From contig CAZGLL010000034.1 in assembly GCA_964526225.1 (NCBI GenBank), positions 1-14,538 of the forward strand: 14,538 bases of DNA. The letters are read 5' to 3'. A program made the position numbers and the translations under genes. The notes below the pieces were generated by a model. It saw only the letters and a list, made by a program, of their open reading frames with translations, was not told the origin of the DNA and made no database searches. Positions 1-8,126 of this stretch are shown one piece after another (position 1 is the first letter of the stretch; the number at the start of each line of letters is the position of its first letter). This DNA comes from DRYM01 sp964526225. Its GTDB lineage: Archaea > Thermoproteota > Thermoprotei_A > EX4484-217-1.

Positions 1-1122
1 GGCTACGTTACTGAGAAATGTTTTGAAGGATTACTTGATTTAGGAGACTACGTTTTAGCCTATGGTAATGGACAATTCGTTATACTTAACAATGAAGGTG
101 TTATTGTTGAAAACATCGTGATTGAGTTAAAGAACAGAATTGGCGAATGGAATCCCTTATATGTTATGAAAGCTGTCTATGTTAATGGAAAAATCTATGC
201 ATTAGGCTATGAATGGAACCTGATTTCTGAGAAAAGACGTTTTGATCTTGATGGTTTTTTAATATGTTTTAATAAAGATCTCAATGTAGAGTGGGCTGTA
301 GGTTTCGGTACCAAAGAGTTTAATGAATACTTTACCGATATGCGTTATCATAATGGATACTTCTACATAACCGGCTTCAGTCATGAAATGGGGAGGGACG
401 CTACTGAAGAGAAAGGTGTTATTGTTGCTAAGTTTAGCCTCAACGGAACACCATCATGGTTTAAGCTCTTCAATAGTAGATGTGAAGATGCTCACTCAAT
501 TCACGTATATAACAAGGAAATTTATGTTGTAGGTCATTATAGAGATAGCAGATCGAATCCTCATGACGTTCTAGTGTTAAAGGTTAGAGAAGACGGTAAA
601 GCTCTAGCATGGACTATTGGCGGTGGTTTAAATGATTTTTGTTGGGGAAGCATACCATATAGGGATGGGATCATAGTTCACGGTGTGTCAACCCTACGAA
701 GCTCCAATACAACAGTGTCATGTCTCGTAGCGATTTACTGGCCCCTAGATAGTGTTGGCGAAATTAAGTGGGATATCGAAAACTGGGAACCTATTAGAGT
801 AGAGAAGAACCCAGCACCAGTACCAAGTACACCCTACGAGATAACTCTCCGAAATCTTGAACCAAGAGAGCGTAGAACATATTGTAAGAAATATGATTTC
901 AAAATCGATGAGAAAGAAATTACCTTAAACTTCGCTCATGGACTACTTTCTTCCGAGAAAGAAACCATCGAGTCTATCGAAGACACACTACTTAGCTCTA
1001 CAAAAACACCTATATTTCAAACATCCGAAATACCTCTAAACACCATAGCAACCTTAGCAATAACTATATCGGCTATTATAATATGCTTCGTTATTATCAG
1101 AAGAGCTGTACTAGGACATTAA
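1..1122 (+). CDS. Beta-propeller-like surface protein with C-terminal membrane anchor, 5' end cut by window
   Basis: The reading frame is open from base 1 to the TAA at 1120-1122, so the start lies outside the window and about 373 residues are visible. The protein has tandem repeats of roughly 50-60 residues with the pattern 'NGkIYalGy ... GFlicFnkdLnveWavgf', then 'nGyfYitGf ... vivaKfslnGtpsWfklf', then 'keIYVVGhy ... DvLVLKvredGkalaWtiGG'. Such beta-strand repeats are typical of blades of a beta-propeller. A linker follows that contains the proline-rich stretch NPAPVPSTP. The last 30 or so residues hold one hydrophobic helix (TIATLAITISAIIICFVII) followed by arginines. I infer an extracellular propeller anchored in the membrane by its C-terminus, as is common in archaeal surface proteins. 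Substrate or partner is unknown. It converges on the CPBP protease gene with a 44-base gap. Confidence 0.8.
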   Translation, partial: GYVTEKCFEGLLDLGDYVLAYGNGQFVILNNEGVIVENIVIELKNRIGEWNPLYVMKAVYVNGKIYALGYEWNLISEKRRFDLDGFLICFNKDLNVEWAVGFGTKEFNEYFTDMRYHNGYFYITGFSHEMGRDATEEKGVIVAKFSLNGTPSWFKLFNSRCEDAHSIHVYNKEIYVVGHYRDSRSNPHDVLVLKVREDGKALAWTIGGGLNDFCWGSIPYRDGIIVHGVSTLRSSNTTVSCLVAIYWPLDSVGEIKWDIENWEPIRVEKNPAPVPSTPYEITLRNLEPRERRTYCKKYDFKIDEKEITLNFAHGLLSSEKETIESIEDTLLSSTKTPIFQTSEIPLNTIATLAITISAIIICFVIIRRAVLGH

Positions 1123-1166
1123 GTATAGGGAACGTTACGTTAATTAGTTTGAAAACAAGTCCGCTT

Positions 1167-1946
1167 TTAAACAGATTCCTTTAGGAGTTTCTCAAAGAGT
1201 ATGGCGAAGAAAATGAAGAGAGCTACATCTGCTGCTATGTTCGAGACAGTTAACCCTACAACTTTGCTGAGAGTGAGTGCTACGAAGTCCGTGGAGCCGT
1301 GAAGAACTGTTGTCACCAGTATGCACCCTGTTTTCTCTCTAATTACTCCGAAAACGAGACCCATGAAAATAGCTGATATCGTCATAAACACGGTAAAAGG
1401 CTCAATACCGTAATAGCCTAAGAACGGATTAACCCCTGTGAGCAAGTGAGGTATTCCGAAGAGGAAAACCGCTGTAATTAAGGTTCCCTGAGTCCACTTA
1501 AACCCAACCCAGAGGAACTTTCTATATTTCCTACTGAATACTTCATTTAATCTAGACTGAACATATCCTCTGAAGAACAGTTCCTCAGCGAAGCCTACGA
1601 ACACGAAATACTATACTAAATCCTTAACTAATTCAATAGGTTCCGGAAGCGGTGAACCGGCTAGTAGGGCTAGCGAAAGAGTTGCGATGAAGATCGTTGC
1701 GAAGAGCAATGCTATATAGACACTCCACCTTAAGCTAAACCCGAGGTTCTTAGGTCTTAACCCGTACTCTTGGGGTCTTCCATGGATGAAGATGGCAAGT
1801 AGGCCAAGTACAATCATGAAGATTTTGGAGTACCATCCGTAGCCTTCAGGGTCTGTTGTCTGGAGAAGCCAGGCTGAGATGAAGAGACAAGTTTCGAACA
1901 CTGTTACCTCTACTAACGCTAGTAAGCGTTCTCGGGAGCTGAGCAT
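1167..1946 (-). pseudogene. CPBP (CAAX-type) intramembrane metalloprotease interrupted by an in-frame TAG
   Basis: Two open stretches on the minus strand, 1946-1611 and 1610-1167, are in the same reading frame and are separated only by one TAG codon at 1613-1611. Read through, they give a protein of about 259 residues, a normal size for the CPBP family of membrane proteases or bacteriocin-processing enzymes. The family motifs all lie after the stop: EExxxR (AEELFFRGY), FxxxH (FGIPH) and HxxxD (HGSTD). The part before the stop holds the first three or so membrane helices. ATG 1946 is preferred; TTG 1952 is an alternative. A GTG at 1604 could restart translation just before the EE motif, but the product would lack the N-terminal helices. 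Possible explanations are a recent nonsense mutation, a sequencing error, or readthrough. The rest of the frame is intact, so any decay is recent. Confidence 0.75.
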
Positions 1947-1984
1947 ACTCAATCATTATACCCGATAAGAAATGTTACTCGCCA

Positions 1985-1997
1985 AGATATAATATCA
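1985..1997 (-). promoter_or_regulatory. TATA box candidate of the CPBP protease gene
   Basis: On the minus strand an AT-rich box (GATATTATATC, itself an imperfect palindrome) lies about 45 bases upstream of ATG 1946. It would place transcription start near 1965 with a leader of about 19 bases. No strong Shine-Dalgarno sequence precedes the ATG. This suggests the protease gene is transcribed separately from the archaellum operon that ends at 2037. Confidence 0.45.
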
Positions 1998-2036
1998 TTC
2001 TTCATTTTTAGTTCACTATGTGATAGTTGCTTCATG

Positions 2037-2435
2037 TCATCTAACGTCAATGGTGCAATCAACTGTCTGTCCATTTGACAACCTTATTCTTACCGTATAC
2101 TTTCCTGAAGTCTCAGGTTTCATGATGTCTGTTTCTATTTCGGTAGTCTCACCCGGTGCGACTACCACGTTAATAAACATGTCGAAGTCCATGTAATTCT
2201 TACCTTCTAGGAAAATCATTTGAACCCCGACTTCCTTGCTCCCTAGGTTAGTTATAGCAACTACTAACTTTCCGTTTCTAAAGTAAGCGGTGGCTTGAAT
2301 AGCTTCCTGAACATCTCCGTTCCCATCTAATACATCCTCAGTTTGCAACTGTAGGATTGCTAAGCTTATTAAAATGCCTAAAATAACCGAAACAGCAGCT
2401 ACCACGTAGTTTGCATGGAGACGGCCTAACTGCAT
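2037..2435 (-). CDS. Small membrane-anchored beta-sandwich protein at the end of the archaellum operon
   Basis: The product has 132 residues. Near the N-terminus (about residues 8-30) is one hydrophobic helix (YVVAAVSVILGILISLAI). A predicted all-beta domain of about 90 residues follows, with the patterns NGKLVVAITNLGS, VVAPGETTEIET and SGKYTVRIRLSNG. Similar strand patterns occur in the soluble domains of FlaF, FlaG and archaeal pilin-like proteins. There is no clear class III (K/R-G) cleavage site, so the helix is probably a membrane anchor facing outwards. The start ATG 2435 is chosen over GTG 2444 because an AGGGTG ribosome site lies 6-7 bases before it, right behind the flaJ stop. The gene is therefore the last member of the flaJ transcript. 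I do not recognise a named family; a role as an accessory stator or S-layer-contact protein is inference from context and fold. Confidence 0.8.
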   Translation of the reverse strand: MQLGRLHANYVVAAVSVILGILISLAILQLQTEDVLDGNGDVQEAIQATAYFRNGKLVVAITNLGSKEVGVQMIFLEGKNYMDFDMFINVVVAPGETTEIETDIMKPETSGKYTVRIRLSNGQTVDCTIDVR

Positions 2436-2452
2436 ATTAGACACCCTACATT

Positions 2453-4030
2453 TTAAATAGGCATTTCCTGTATGGTGCTAAATGCTTTGGTAAAGTATTT
2501 GGCTAGGAATTCCTCGGTGAGGAACCATGAGGCAGCGCTTAAAAGTAGTAACACGCCAGCATATAGGAATACAGTACCCCAGAATCCTCCTCTAACACCA
2601 CTTATTGATAAGGCGTTTAGGAATGATAAAAGTAAAACTACTACGATATTGCCGAGCTCGATAAACGACATAGGTATTTCGCCAAAAGTAAAGAACGGAA
2701 GGTTAACTAGTGATGTGGAGAAGAACTCAAGCACAGAAGTTAGTAATACAAGCAGGATGACTATTAGTGGATGCATTATGAGCACAGTCATACCGAAACT
2801 CCTAGCTACAGATAGCTGTTTCTTCCTTAGCTCAAGTATTTTAACCACAAAGTTGCTGAGTTTCTTACCTACCTCTACAAGATCTCCTCCACGTCTAAAC
2901 GCATCCAGGAATATTCTATTAGCTATAAATACCAGGTAAGAACCTGTTTCTGATGATAATAGATCAATTACTTTCTCAGTACTTATACCGAGCCTTAACC
3001 TGTTCAAAGCCTTATTGACTATATTCTTTAAAGGCCCTAACTCCATGTAAAGCACGTATGATAAAACAGACTTTAAATCAGTAACAGACATTAGTTGCTC
3101 GCTAACCGCTTTAATGAACGTTGGATAGTAGGTTTCAACCTTGTTTACAAAATTTTCCAGATGAAACGCGAATATTCCAGGCAAAAACATTCCAACACCT
3201 AAGATAGCGAATGCTAGTGAAGGGCCCACAACAACGTATACCGCTAGTGAAGGTATTATGAAGAGAGGCGATAGTGCTAGCGTGAAAGCAAACCTCTTAT
3301 AGTACTTTGGAGGATCCTCACCTTTGTAGAAGAAGGGCTCCATAGGAGCCATAAATCTGAACCCGATAAATAACGTAATTAGTGATAATAGGGATATAAC
3401 ATAAGCCACATACACGACGGTTACATCAGCTAGAAGCACCGTAAGTATCGCGAGAGTCATAATTATGAATATGACGGCGCTTTGAAAAGTAATGAAGATA
3501 CCTCCCATCAGCCTTAAGTTGTCGAGGGCTCTACTGAACGTACCTACGTACTCTTCCGTAGCTGTAGTAGTTTCTATTTCTAGGTAGTCCCTAGGTCTTC
3601 TGCTGGAGAAGGCTTCGGTACATCTCATTAAGAAGTCTCTCAACGGTGGTTTAGTAGTTTGAGCGACCATGGCGGTTGCGTTTGTGTAGCCGTAGCCGAA
3701 TCTCTCAGCCAGAATCCTTATCCTTCTAAACACCTTGCTGAGAAATCCGTACAGCTCGGTTTCAGCTATTACGCTAACTAATTCCCTTGGACCCGCTTCT
3801 CCTGTAGCGATGCTGTACATGTGCTGTGTTGCTGAAACATATGTTAAGTTAAGCTTAACCCCCCTAACACCCCTTACCAAAGCTATGTAAAGAAACCCTA
3901 ACGTTAGGGCAACCCCGGCCCCTACGGCAGCGACTATGTAATTCTGATTTAGAAATGAAACAACTGTTACTAGAGATGTTGATAGCGTTGCGGACGCTAC
4001 AAGAAGCCTTATGTACTTTCGTCTAACCAA
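2453..4030 (-). CDS. flaJ: FlaJ (ArlJ), polytopic membrane platform of the archaellum
   Basis: This 525-residue protein has the FlaJ layout. There is a short N-terminal hydrophobic pair (about residues 8-52), a cytoplasmic region (about 53-170), a helix cluster (about 175-290), a second cytoplasmic region rich in charged residues with RRGGDLVEVGKKLSNF (about 375-400), and C-terminal membrane helices from about 408 to 510. It belongs to the type II secretion system F (GspF/TadC) superfamily. FlaJ anchors the ATPase FlaI and the archaellin helix in the membrane and is essential for filament assembly. The TTG start at 4030 is supported by GGAGG at 4041-4045. The gene overlaps the end of flaI by 22 bases, as expected for coupled translation. 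Identification rests on position after flaI and on topology. Confidence 0.93.
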   Translation of the reverse strand: MVRRKYIRLLVASATLSTSLVTVVSFLNQNYIVAAVGAGVALTLGFLYIALVRGVRGVKLNLTYVSATQHMYSIATGEAGPRELVSVIAETELYGFLSKVFRRIRILAERFGYGYTNATAMVAQTTKPPLRDFLMRCTEAFSSRRPRDYLEIETTTATEEYVGTFSRALDNLRLMGGIFITFQSAVIFIIMTLAILTVLLADVTVVYVAYVISLLSLITLFIGFRFMAPMEPFFYKGEDPPKYYKRFAFTLALSPLFIIPSLAVYVVVGPSLAFAILGVGMFLPGIFAFHLENFVNKVETYYPTFIKAVSEQLMSVTDLKSVLSYVLYMELGPLKNIVNKALNRLRLGISTEKVIDLLSSETGSYLVFIANRIFLDAFRRGGDLVEVGKKLSNFVVKILELRKKQLSVARSFGMTVLIMHPLIVILLVLLTSVLEFFSTSLVNLPFFTFGEIPMSFIELGNIVVVLLLSFLNALSISGVRGGFWGTVFLYAGVLLLLSAASWFLTEEFLAKYFTKAFSTIQEMPI

Positions 4031-5721
4031 GGAGTTTTATCCTCCTTTATAGATCTATATACAGCCTCAACTCCTCTTCTATTAACTTCAATTACTGTTT
4101 TGAAGACGTCCACGTAGCGAGGTCTTTTCTTGGCTAGGTAATTCAGTATCTCCTTCCTCATATTGAGTTCTCTATATAATTCCGGTAGCTTATCTCTTCC
4201 CCAACCTCTGTACTGTAGAACAAGGTTTTCAAGTAGGTAACTCATCCCCATGAAGTTTTGTGTGTCCCTATCCGGGTCGTAAATAAAGGTTGGTAGGAAG
4301 ACTATCCTGTCCTCGCTTGGGTCGTATCCTACGATCTCGTTAACCGTTAGTACTCTTCTCAATAGCTTTCCTCCCCTTTCTATCCTAGCTTGGAAAATCA
4401 CTAGGTTTAGAGAGTCTATATGGGTCTTAGGTACGTTAATCGGGTCTGAAGTTAGTCTTTGAATAAGTTGCTCAATATTTCCGGCATGCATTGTTGATAA
4501 GACAGGGTGGCCTGTTTCAATAGCTTGGAACGCTATCCTGCCCTCTTCCCCTCTTATCTCACCGACGATTATGTAGTCAGGCCTCTGTCTTAGAGCGGCC
4601 TTCAACAAGTCAAACATGGTGACTGGGCTTCCCGTATGGAGCCTCGTAACTTCCCTCACCCAGTTCTTATGGAATAAATTAACCTCAGGTGTTTCCTCAA
4701 TACTTACAATCTTAGCGTCATGTCTAATGAATGCTGTTAAAGCGTTTAAAGTAGTTGTCTTACCTGAAGCCGTTTCACCACATATTAAACCCGAGACTCC
4801 AACTTCGATGAGCATCCACAAGTAGGCGGCCACTTCAGCAGACAATGTACCCCATCTGATCAGGTGAGCTACTGAGATAGGTTCTTTCGCAAACTTTCTT
4901 ATTGTGAAATTGCTTCCATGGAGGCTTATGTCTTCACCGAAAACTATGTTGAATCTGCTACCATCTGGTAGATGAATATCTATTATTGGGTTAGAGTAGC
5001 TCAGTATCTTCCCAAATCTCTCAGCAATACTTCTTAAGACCTTATCAATATCCTCCTTCGTTATTTGGATGTTTGTTTCAAGGCTACCGAATACTCTATG
5101 GTATACGAATATGTTTCCCGCGCCAGGAATGCTTATGTCCTCGAGGTAGGGATCTGCGAGGAAGCCCTCTAGAAAGCCATACCCTACCTTATCCCTTAAG
5201 AAGTGGTAGAGAATATACTCCTCTTCTTCAGATCTCACCTTTAGTAGTCCCTTCCTCCTAGCTAGGACATAAAGATTAGCTAGCTCCTCCAATGGAGGCT
5301 TGTTAGAAGGTTTCTCATCAATAAGTCGTGCTATAGATGCTTCAACCTTACTTAGGATTTCAGGAGAAGGCTTTGGCGGCTCAATAATAATGTATTTTCC
5401 ACCATCCCTCCCAGTAACTATGTGGGCGAATATCCCTTTACCGAGAGGGTAAATAATGTTAGCTTCCTCACCCATCCTTAACTCCAGATCGAGACCAACT
5501 ATGTAGCGAGGCTTATTTTGCAGTTTCCTAATATACTCAGCTAGGTAGGGGTACTTTTCGGTTGCTTCCTCAAGCGTTTTAGGTACATCATCGTCCTTAA
5601 GGATCTTAAGAACCTTCTCTATTTTCTCTTCACTAACGTCTGAGCGACGCCTAAATAACGAAGGTAACATCCTTAAAGGTAATCTTGAAGGTAATAACCT
5701 TAAACGTTTAATTACCATCAT
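4009..5721 (-). CDS. flaI: FlaI (ArlI), archaellum assembly and rotation ATPase
   Basis: The 570-residue protein is a GspE/PilT-family secretion ATPase. Visible motifs are Walker A GETASGKT (315-322), the Asp box IVSIEETPE (338-346), Walker B PDYIIVGE (381-388) and the His box TGHPVLSTMHAGN (403-415). The N-terminal 180 residues match the regulatory domain of FlaI. A basic extreme N-terminus (MMVIKRLRLL) could contact the membrane or FlaX/FlaH. In Sulfolobales this hexamer both assembles the filament and drives its rotation. The ATG at 5721 overlaps the flaH stop (ATGA), and GGTGTGAAG precedes it; a second ATG is adjacent at 5718. All catalytic residues are present, so the enzyme should be active. 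Confidence 0.97.
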   Translation of the reverse strand: MMVIKRLRLLPSRLPLRMLPSLFRRRSDVSEEKIEKVLKILKDDDVPKTLEEATEKYPYLAEYIRKLQNKPRYIVGLDLELRMGEEANIIYPLGKGIFAHIVTGRDGGKYIIIEPPKPSPEILSKVEASIARLIDEKPSNKPPLEELANLYVLARRKGLLKVRSEEEEYILYHFLRDKVGYGFLEGFLADPYLEDISIPGAGNIFVYHRVFGSLETNIQITKEDIDKVLRSIAERFGKILSYSNPIIDIHLPDGSRFNIVFGEDISLHGSNFTIRKFAKEPISVAHLIRWGTLSAEVAAYLWMLIEVGVSGLICGETASGKTTTLNALTAFIRHDAKIVSIEETPEVNLFHKNWVREVTRLHTGSPVTMFDLLKAALRQRPDYIIVGEIRGEEGRIAFQAIETGHPVLSTMHAGNIEQLIQRLTSDPINVPKTHIDSLNLVIFQARIERGGKLLRRVLTVNEIVGYDPSEDRIVFLPTFIYDPDRDTQNFMGMSYLLENLVLQYRGWGRDKLPELYRELNMRKEILNYLAKKRPRYVDVFKTVIEVNRRGVEAVYRSIKEDKTPWLDEST

Positions 5722-6425
5722 ATCTTCACACCTGCAATCGGTACTACCCTAAGTCCTAAGACAGGATCAACTTCAAATAGAACTGATTTCCTTTTACCGC
5801 CGGCTCCCCAAATCTTCACTACTTCTAGAGACTTAACGCTCATTCCGAAGACGTTAACATTTTTAAGAACTATGTAAACATCTGATGACGCTTTTAACTC
5901 CCTAAGCAAATTCTCCGAAACGAACTTAGGATGGAATGTTAGAATTACAGTTTTACCTTCCGAAACAACGTTTTTAATTCTAGTTATGAACGTTAGGAAT
6001 TCACTACGGCTTGCTTTTGATGCTAACACGCTCAGGTTATCTACGACTGCGAAATCATATTTATTCTTCCGTTTTTCTAGGAATACTCTAATTAAGTTCA
6101 TAAATAGTAATAAGGTTTCATCAGACCACTCACCCCCCTTTACATGTAGAGGGTAAATCTTCAACTTACCGCTCATGAAGTACCTATGTGCGTTAAGCCT
6201 TATGGACTCCATCATTGAAAGGTATTCCTTCACCTTAGCCTCGGTAGTTACGACGTATGTTCTTAAGCCCTCCCTAAGAGCTGAGTAGATAATGTGTTGT
6301 GTTAGCGATGTCTTACCGGTACCGTGATCGCCCTCAATAGATATTAGGGTTGGGTGTGGAATACCGCCTCCTAAGACGTCGTCGAGATCTTTAATACCCA
6401 ACGGGATTACTCTTAGCTTAAGCAC
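5718..6425 (-). CDS. flaH: FlaH (ArlH), KaiC-like regulatory ATPase of the archaellum motor
   Basis: The 235-residue protein has a RecA/KaiC fold signature. Walker A is GDHGTGKT (32-39), and a Walker B-like strand YDFAVVDNLS (123-132) carries Asp129 but lacks the usual catalytic Glu. That matches known FlaH proteins, which bind ATP but hydrolyse it poorly. FlaH docks onto the motor complex and modulates FlaI. The GTG start at 6425 overlaps the flaF stop by 8 bases, and GAGGTGG sits about 6 bases upstream. It lies between flaF and flaI, the usual order in Crenarchaeota. Confidence 0.95.
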   Translation of the reverse strand: MLKLRVIPLGIKDLDDVLGGGIPHPTLISIEGDHGTGKTSLTQHIIYSALREGLRTYVVTTEAKVKEYLSMMESIRLNAHRYFMSGKLKIYPLHVKGGEWSDETLLLFMNLIRVFLEKRKNKYDFAVVDNLSVLASKASRSEFLTFITRIKNVVSEGKTVILTFHPKFVSENLLRELKASSDVYIVLKNVNVFGMSVKSLEVVKIWGAGGKRKSVLFEVDPVLGLRVVPIAGVKI

Positions 6426-6936
6426 CCTTAACCACCTCGTACGTAGCTATTTCCCCAAACCTGGTTGAAAAAACAACAATGACTGGGGAGCTATCCGGTA
6501 TTTCAAGTGTTCCCTCAGGTAACTTAGCGATAATCCAAGCGCCTTCACCAGGGTTGATAAAGGGGTGTTCGGAGGGACTATACGTTACGCTAGTATCTAA
6601 GACTGTGATGTTGCTTATGGTGTAGTTATCTATTAAGTACGTAACCCAACCTAACGATGAATTGTACGAGACTATTAGGCTACACCAACTGTAGTCGTAC
6701 TTGACTAAGTGAATGGTTTTAGGCCCTAAGTTCTTAACGAGCATTTCTATAGTGTCGTTTGATACAGTAATATTAGATATTTCAATTCTTGTATAGGCAT
6801 TATCTAAGTAATTTGTGTGGGAAGTTACTTCCACTAACGTATGCATAGTATTAATTAGTAAGCCGAATACTGATGAAATGAACACTAGAAACCCAATAAA
6901 AACTATTGAAGCTGCTACTGGTGTGCTGATACCCAC
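6418..6936 (-). CDS. flaF: FlaF (ArlF), archaellum stator component that contacts the S-layer
   Basis: The start is set at GTG 6936, giving 172 residues beginning MGISTPVAASIVFIGF. This closely matches the usual FlaF N-terminus, and GGGGTGG lies about 5 bases before it. An upstream GTG at 6945 overlaps that ribosome site and is less likely. Residues about 5-28 form the single membrane helix. The rest is a beta-sandwich with several N-glycosylation sequons (NIT, NVS/NDT-like, NSS, NYT) and the FlaF-like stretch ISNITVSNDTIEMLVKNLG. In Sulfolobus FlaF pairs with FlaG outside the membrane and binds the S-layer. The gene overlaps flaH by 8 bases. Confidence 0.88.
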   Translation of the reverse strand: MGISTPVAASIVFIGFLVFISSVFGLLINTMHTLVEVTSHTNYLDNAYTRIEISNITVSNDTIEMLVKNLGPKTIHLVKYDYSWCSLIVSYNSSLGWVTYLIDNYTISNITVLDTSVTYSPSEHPFINPGEGAWIIAKLPEGTLEIPDSSPVIVVFSTRFGEIATYEVVKGA

Positions 6937-6941
6937 TTTAA

Positions 6942-6960
6942 CCACCCCTTAAGGGGGTGG
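6942..6960 (-). promoter_or_regulatory. Hairpin covering the flaG stop codon and flaF ribosome binding site
   Basis: In the minus-strand transcript CCACCCC pairs perfectly with GGGGTGG across a 5-base loop (CTTAA) that contains most of the flaG stop codon. The right arm is the flaF Shine-Dalgarno sequence. Ribosomes finishing flaG would open it, so it may couple FlaF synthesis to FlaG. At high growth temperature a 7-bp GC-rich stem would be only moderately stable, so the function is inference. Confidence 0.4.
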
Positions 6961-7443
6961 TGTGAAAAGGTAGCTATCTCCTACTCCATTAGAAATATAT
7001 ATTTTCGCTTCGTAAAGAGGTTCTTCGCTAAAAGTACTTGCGTCATACTTTGCTTTCAATACTGCTGTTTCACCAACCTCCCATACACCATCGCCGTCGC
7101 CATCCTCTACAGTGTAGTATCCCACACCACCATTCGGGTTATACCTGTATAGTGAGGCTTTCCTGTAGGGACCTACGTAGAGGTCTATGAAGCTAAAAGA
7201 TGAGTTATGAATCGGTAGGTAACCCACGTTTTTTGCGTATATGATGTAGCAATGTTCACTCTCGTTTATTGTTGCATAAACTATCTTAACCTTAATGTTC
7301 ATCTGTTGCCTAACAGCATCTATAGAGATAGCAACGCTATTCTGAACAAGGTTGCCATAAAAGACTAAGTAAGTTGCGAAGCTGCCCGCAAGTATTGTAG
7401 CTGCTATTAAGATAATTACTTCACTTATAGTTACTGAGCTCAT
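6949..7443 (-). CDS. flaG: FlaG (ArlG), archaellum stator subunit
   Basis: The 164-residue protein begins MSSVTISEVIILIAATILAG, the typical FlaG N-terminal helix with the conserved SE at its start. The remainder is predicted beta-sandwich. In Sulfolobus FlaG forms filaments capped by FlaF and is part of the stator between membrane and S-layer. Residues 114-125 (DGDGDGVWEVGE) form a loop of the dockerin/EF-hand type with acids at positions 1, 3, 5 and 12, so metal binding is plausible. The C-terminus ends in PPP. The ATG at 7443 overlaps the upstream stop (ATGA), with GGTGA a few bases before it. Assignment as FlaG rather than FlaF rests on the N-terminal pattern and the gene order G-F-H-I-J. 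Confidence 0.85.
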   Translation of the reverse strand: MSSVTISEVIILIAATILAGSFATYLVFYGNLVQNSVAISIDAVRQQMNIKVKIVYATINESEHCYIIYAKNVGYLPIHNSSFSFIDLYVGPYRKASLYRYNPNGGVGYYTVEDGDGDGVWEVGETAVLKAKYDASTFSEEPLYEAKIYISNGVGDSYLFTPPP

Positions 7444-8126
7444 ATCTTCCTTTCACCGCCCCCTCTTAAGGGTGGGGTTTCAGGCTTAGCTATGATCTTC
7501 CTTAACGCATTAAATACTATGTCTGTTATGTCTTCGAACTCGATCCTGACTCCAGATGCTTTAGCAGCTCCATAAATGCTTAAAGCCACCATTTCCTCGC
7601 TAAGATTTAATATCCTAGCTTTACTCACAGCTGAAGCAACATCACTTATAAAGCGCGAGGACCCCTTCGGTAATAAACCGAAGAACTCACAGTAACCAGC
7701 GAGTTTTTCAACGTCCTCTTCATCGAAACCAAGGTCAAGTAGTGTCCAAACCCACTTAATAAGAGCAATACTGGAGTTAAAGCTTACTTCCGGGGCTTCA
7801 CTGCCCAACTGTAGCGGTGGCGGTAGTTTCTCAACAGTTTTCACCGCTTCCTCTAATTCCTTTTCCTTATCCTCAGTTTTCTCCTTCTTACGCACGGCTT
7901 CAGCAAGTTTCTTACCTCCCTCCTCACCTGCGAGAGCCGATAGTAAATTAAAAGGGTTCTCTATCTCGCTTAGAGAAGCTCTTAAATCAACTATTGAATT
8001 CCTTATGTCCTCAATTTCCCTCTTAAGTTCACTAATCACCCTATTTACCTCTGCTTTAAACTTCTCAAACTCGCTCCGCAGTTCTGCAGCAACCCTCCTC
8101 TCCTCGGAACCTCCGTCTGAGCTCAT
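7440..8126 (-). CDS. FlaC/FlaD-like (ArlCD) soluble archaellum accessory protein
   Basis: The 228-residue protein has no membrane helix. Residues about 14-56 form a coiled coil ending in IENPFN, which resembles the FlaC domain. A charged linker follows (about 72-105; KKEKTEDKEKELEEAVK). The C-terminal helical domain (about 115-213) contains ALIKWVWTLLDLGF and resembles the FlaD/E domain. In Euryarchaeota FlaC/D/E form the cytoplasmic ring that links the motor to chemotaxis proteins. In Sulfolobales the same operon slot is taken by the membrane-anchored FlaX, which forms the ring scaffold. This gene sits in the FlaX position but lacks its N-terminal membrane segment. ATG 8126 is preceded by GTGATG. 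The family call is from motif resemblance and context only. Confidence 0.7.
   Translation of the reverse strand: MSSDGGSEERRVAAELRSEFEKFKAEVNRVISELKREIEDIRNSIVDLRASLSEIENPFNLLSALAGEEGGKKLAEAVRKKEKTEDKEKELEEAVKTVEKLPPPLQLGSEAPEVSFNSSIALIKWVWTLLDLGFDEEDVEKLAGYCEFFGLLPKGSSRFISDVASAVSKARILNLSEEMVALSIYGAAKASGVRIEFEDITDIVFNALRKIIAKPETPPLRGGGERKI

Noticed and set aside
2472..2939. 155-codon plus-strand frame inside flaJ
   Set aside because: It is antisense to the FlaJ membrane region, is rich in Ser/Thr/Asn without a family pattern, and has no ribosome site.
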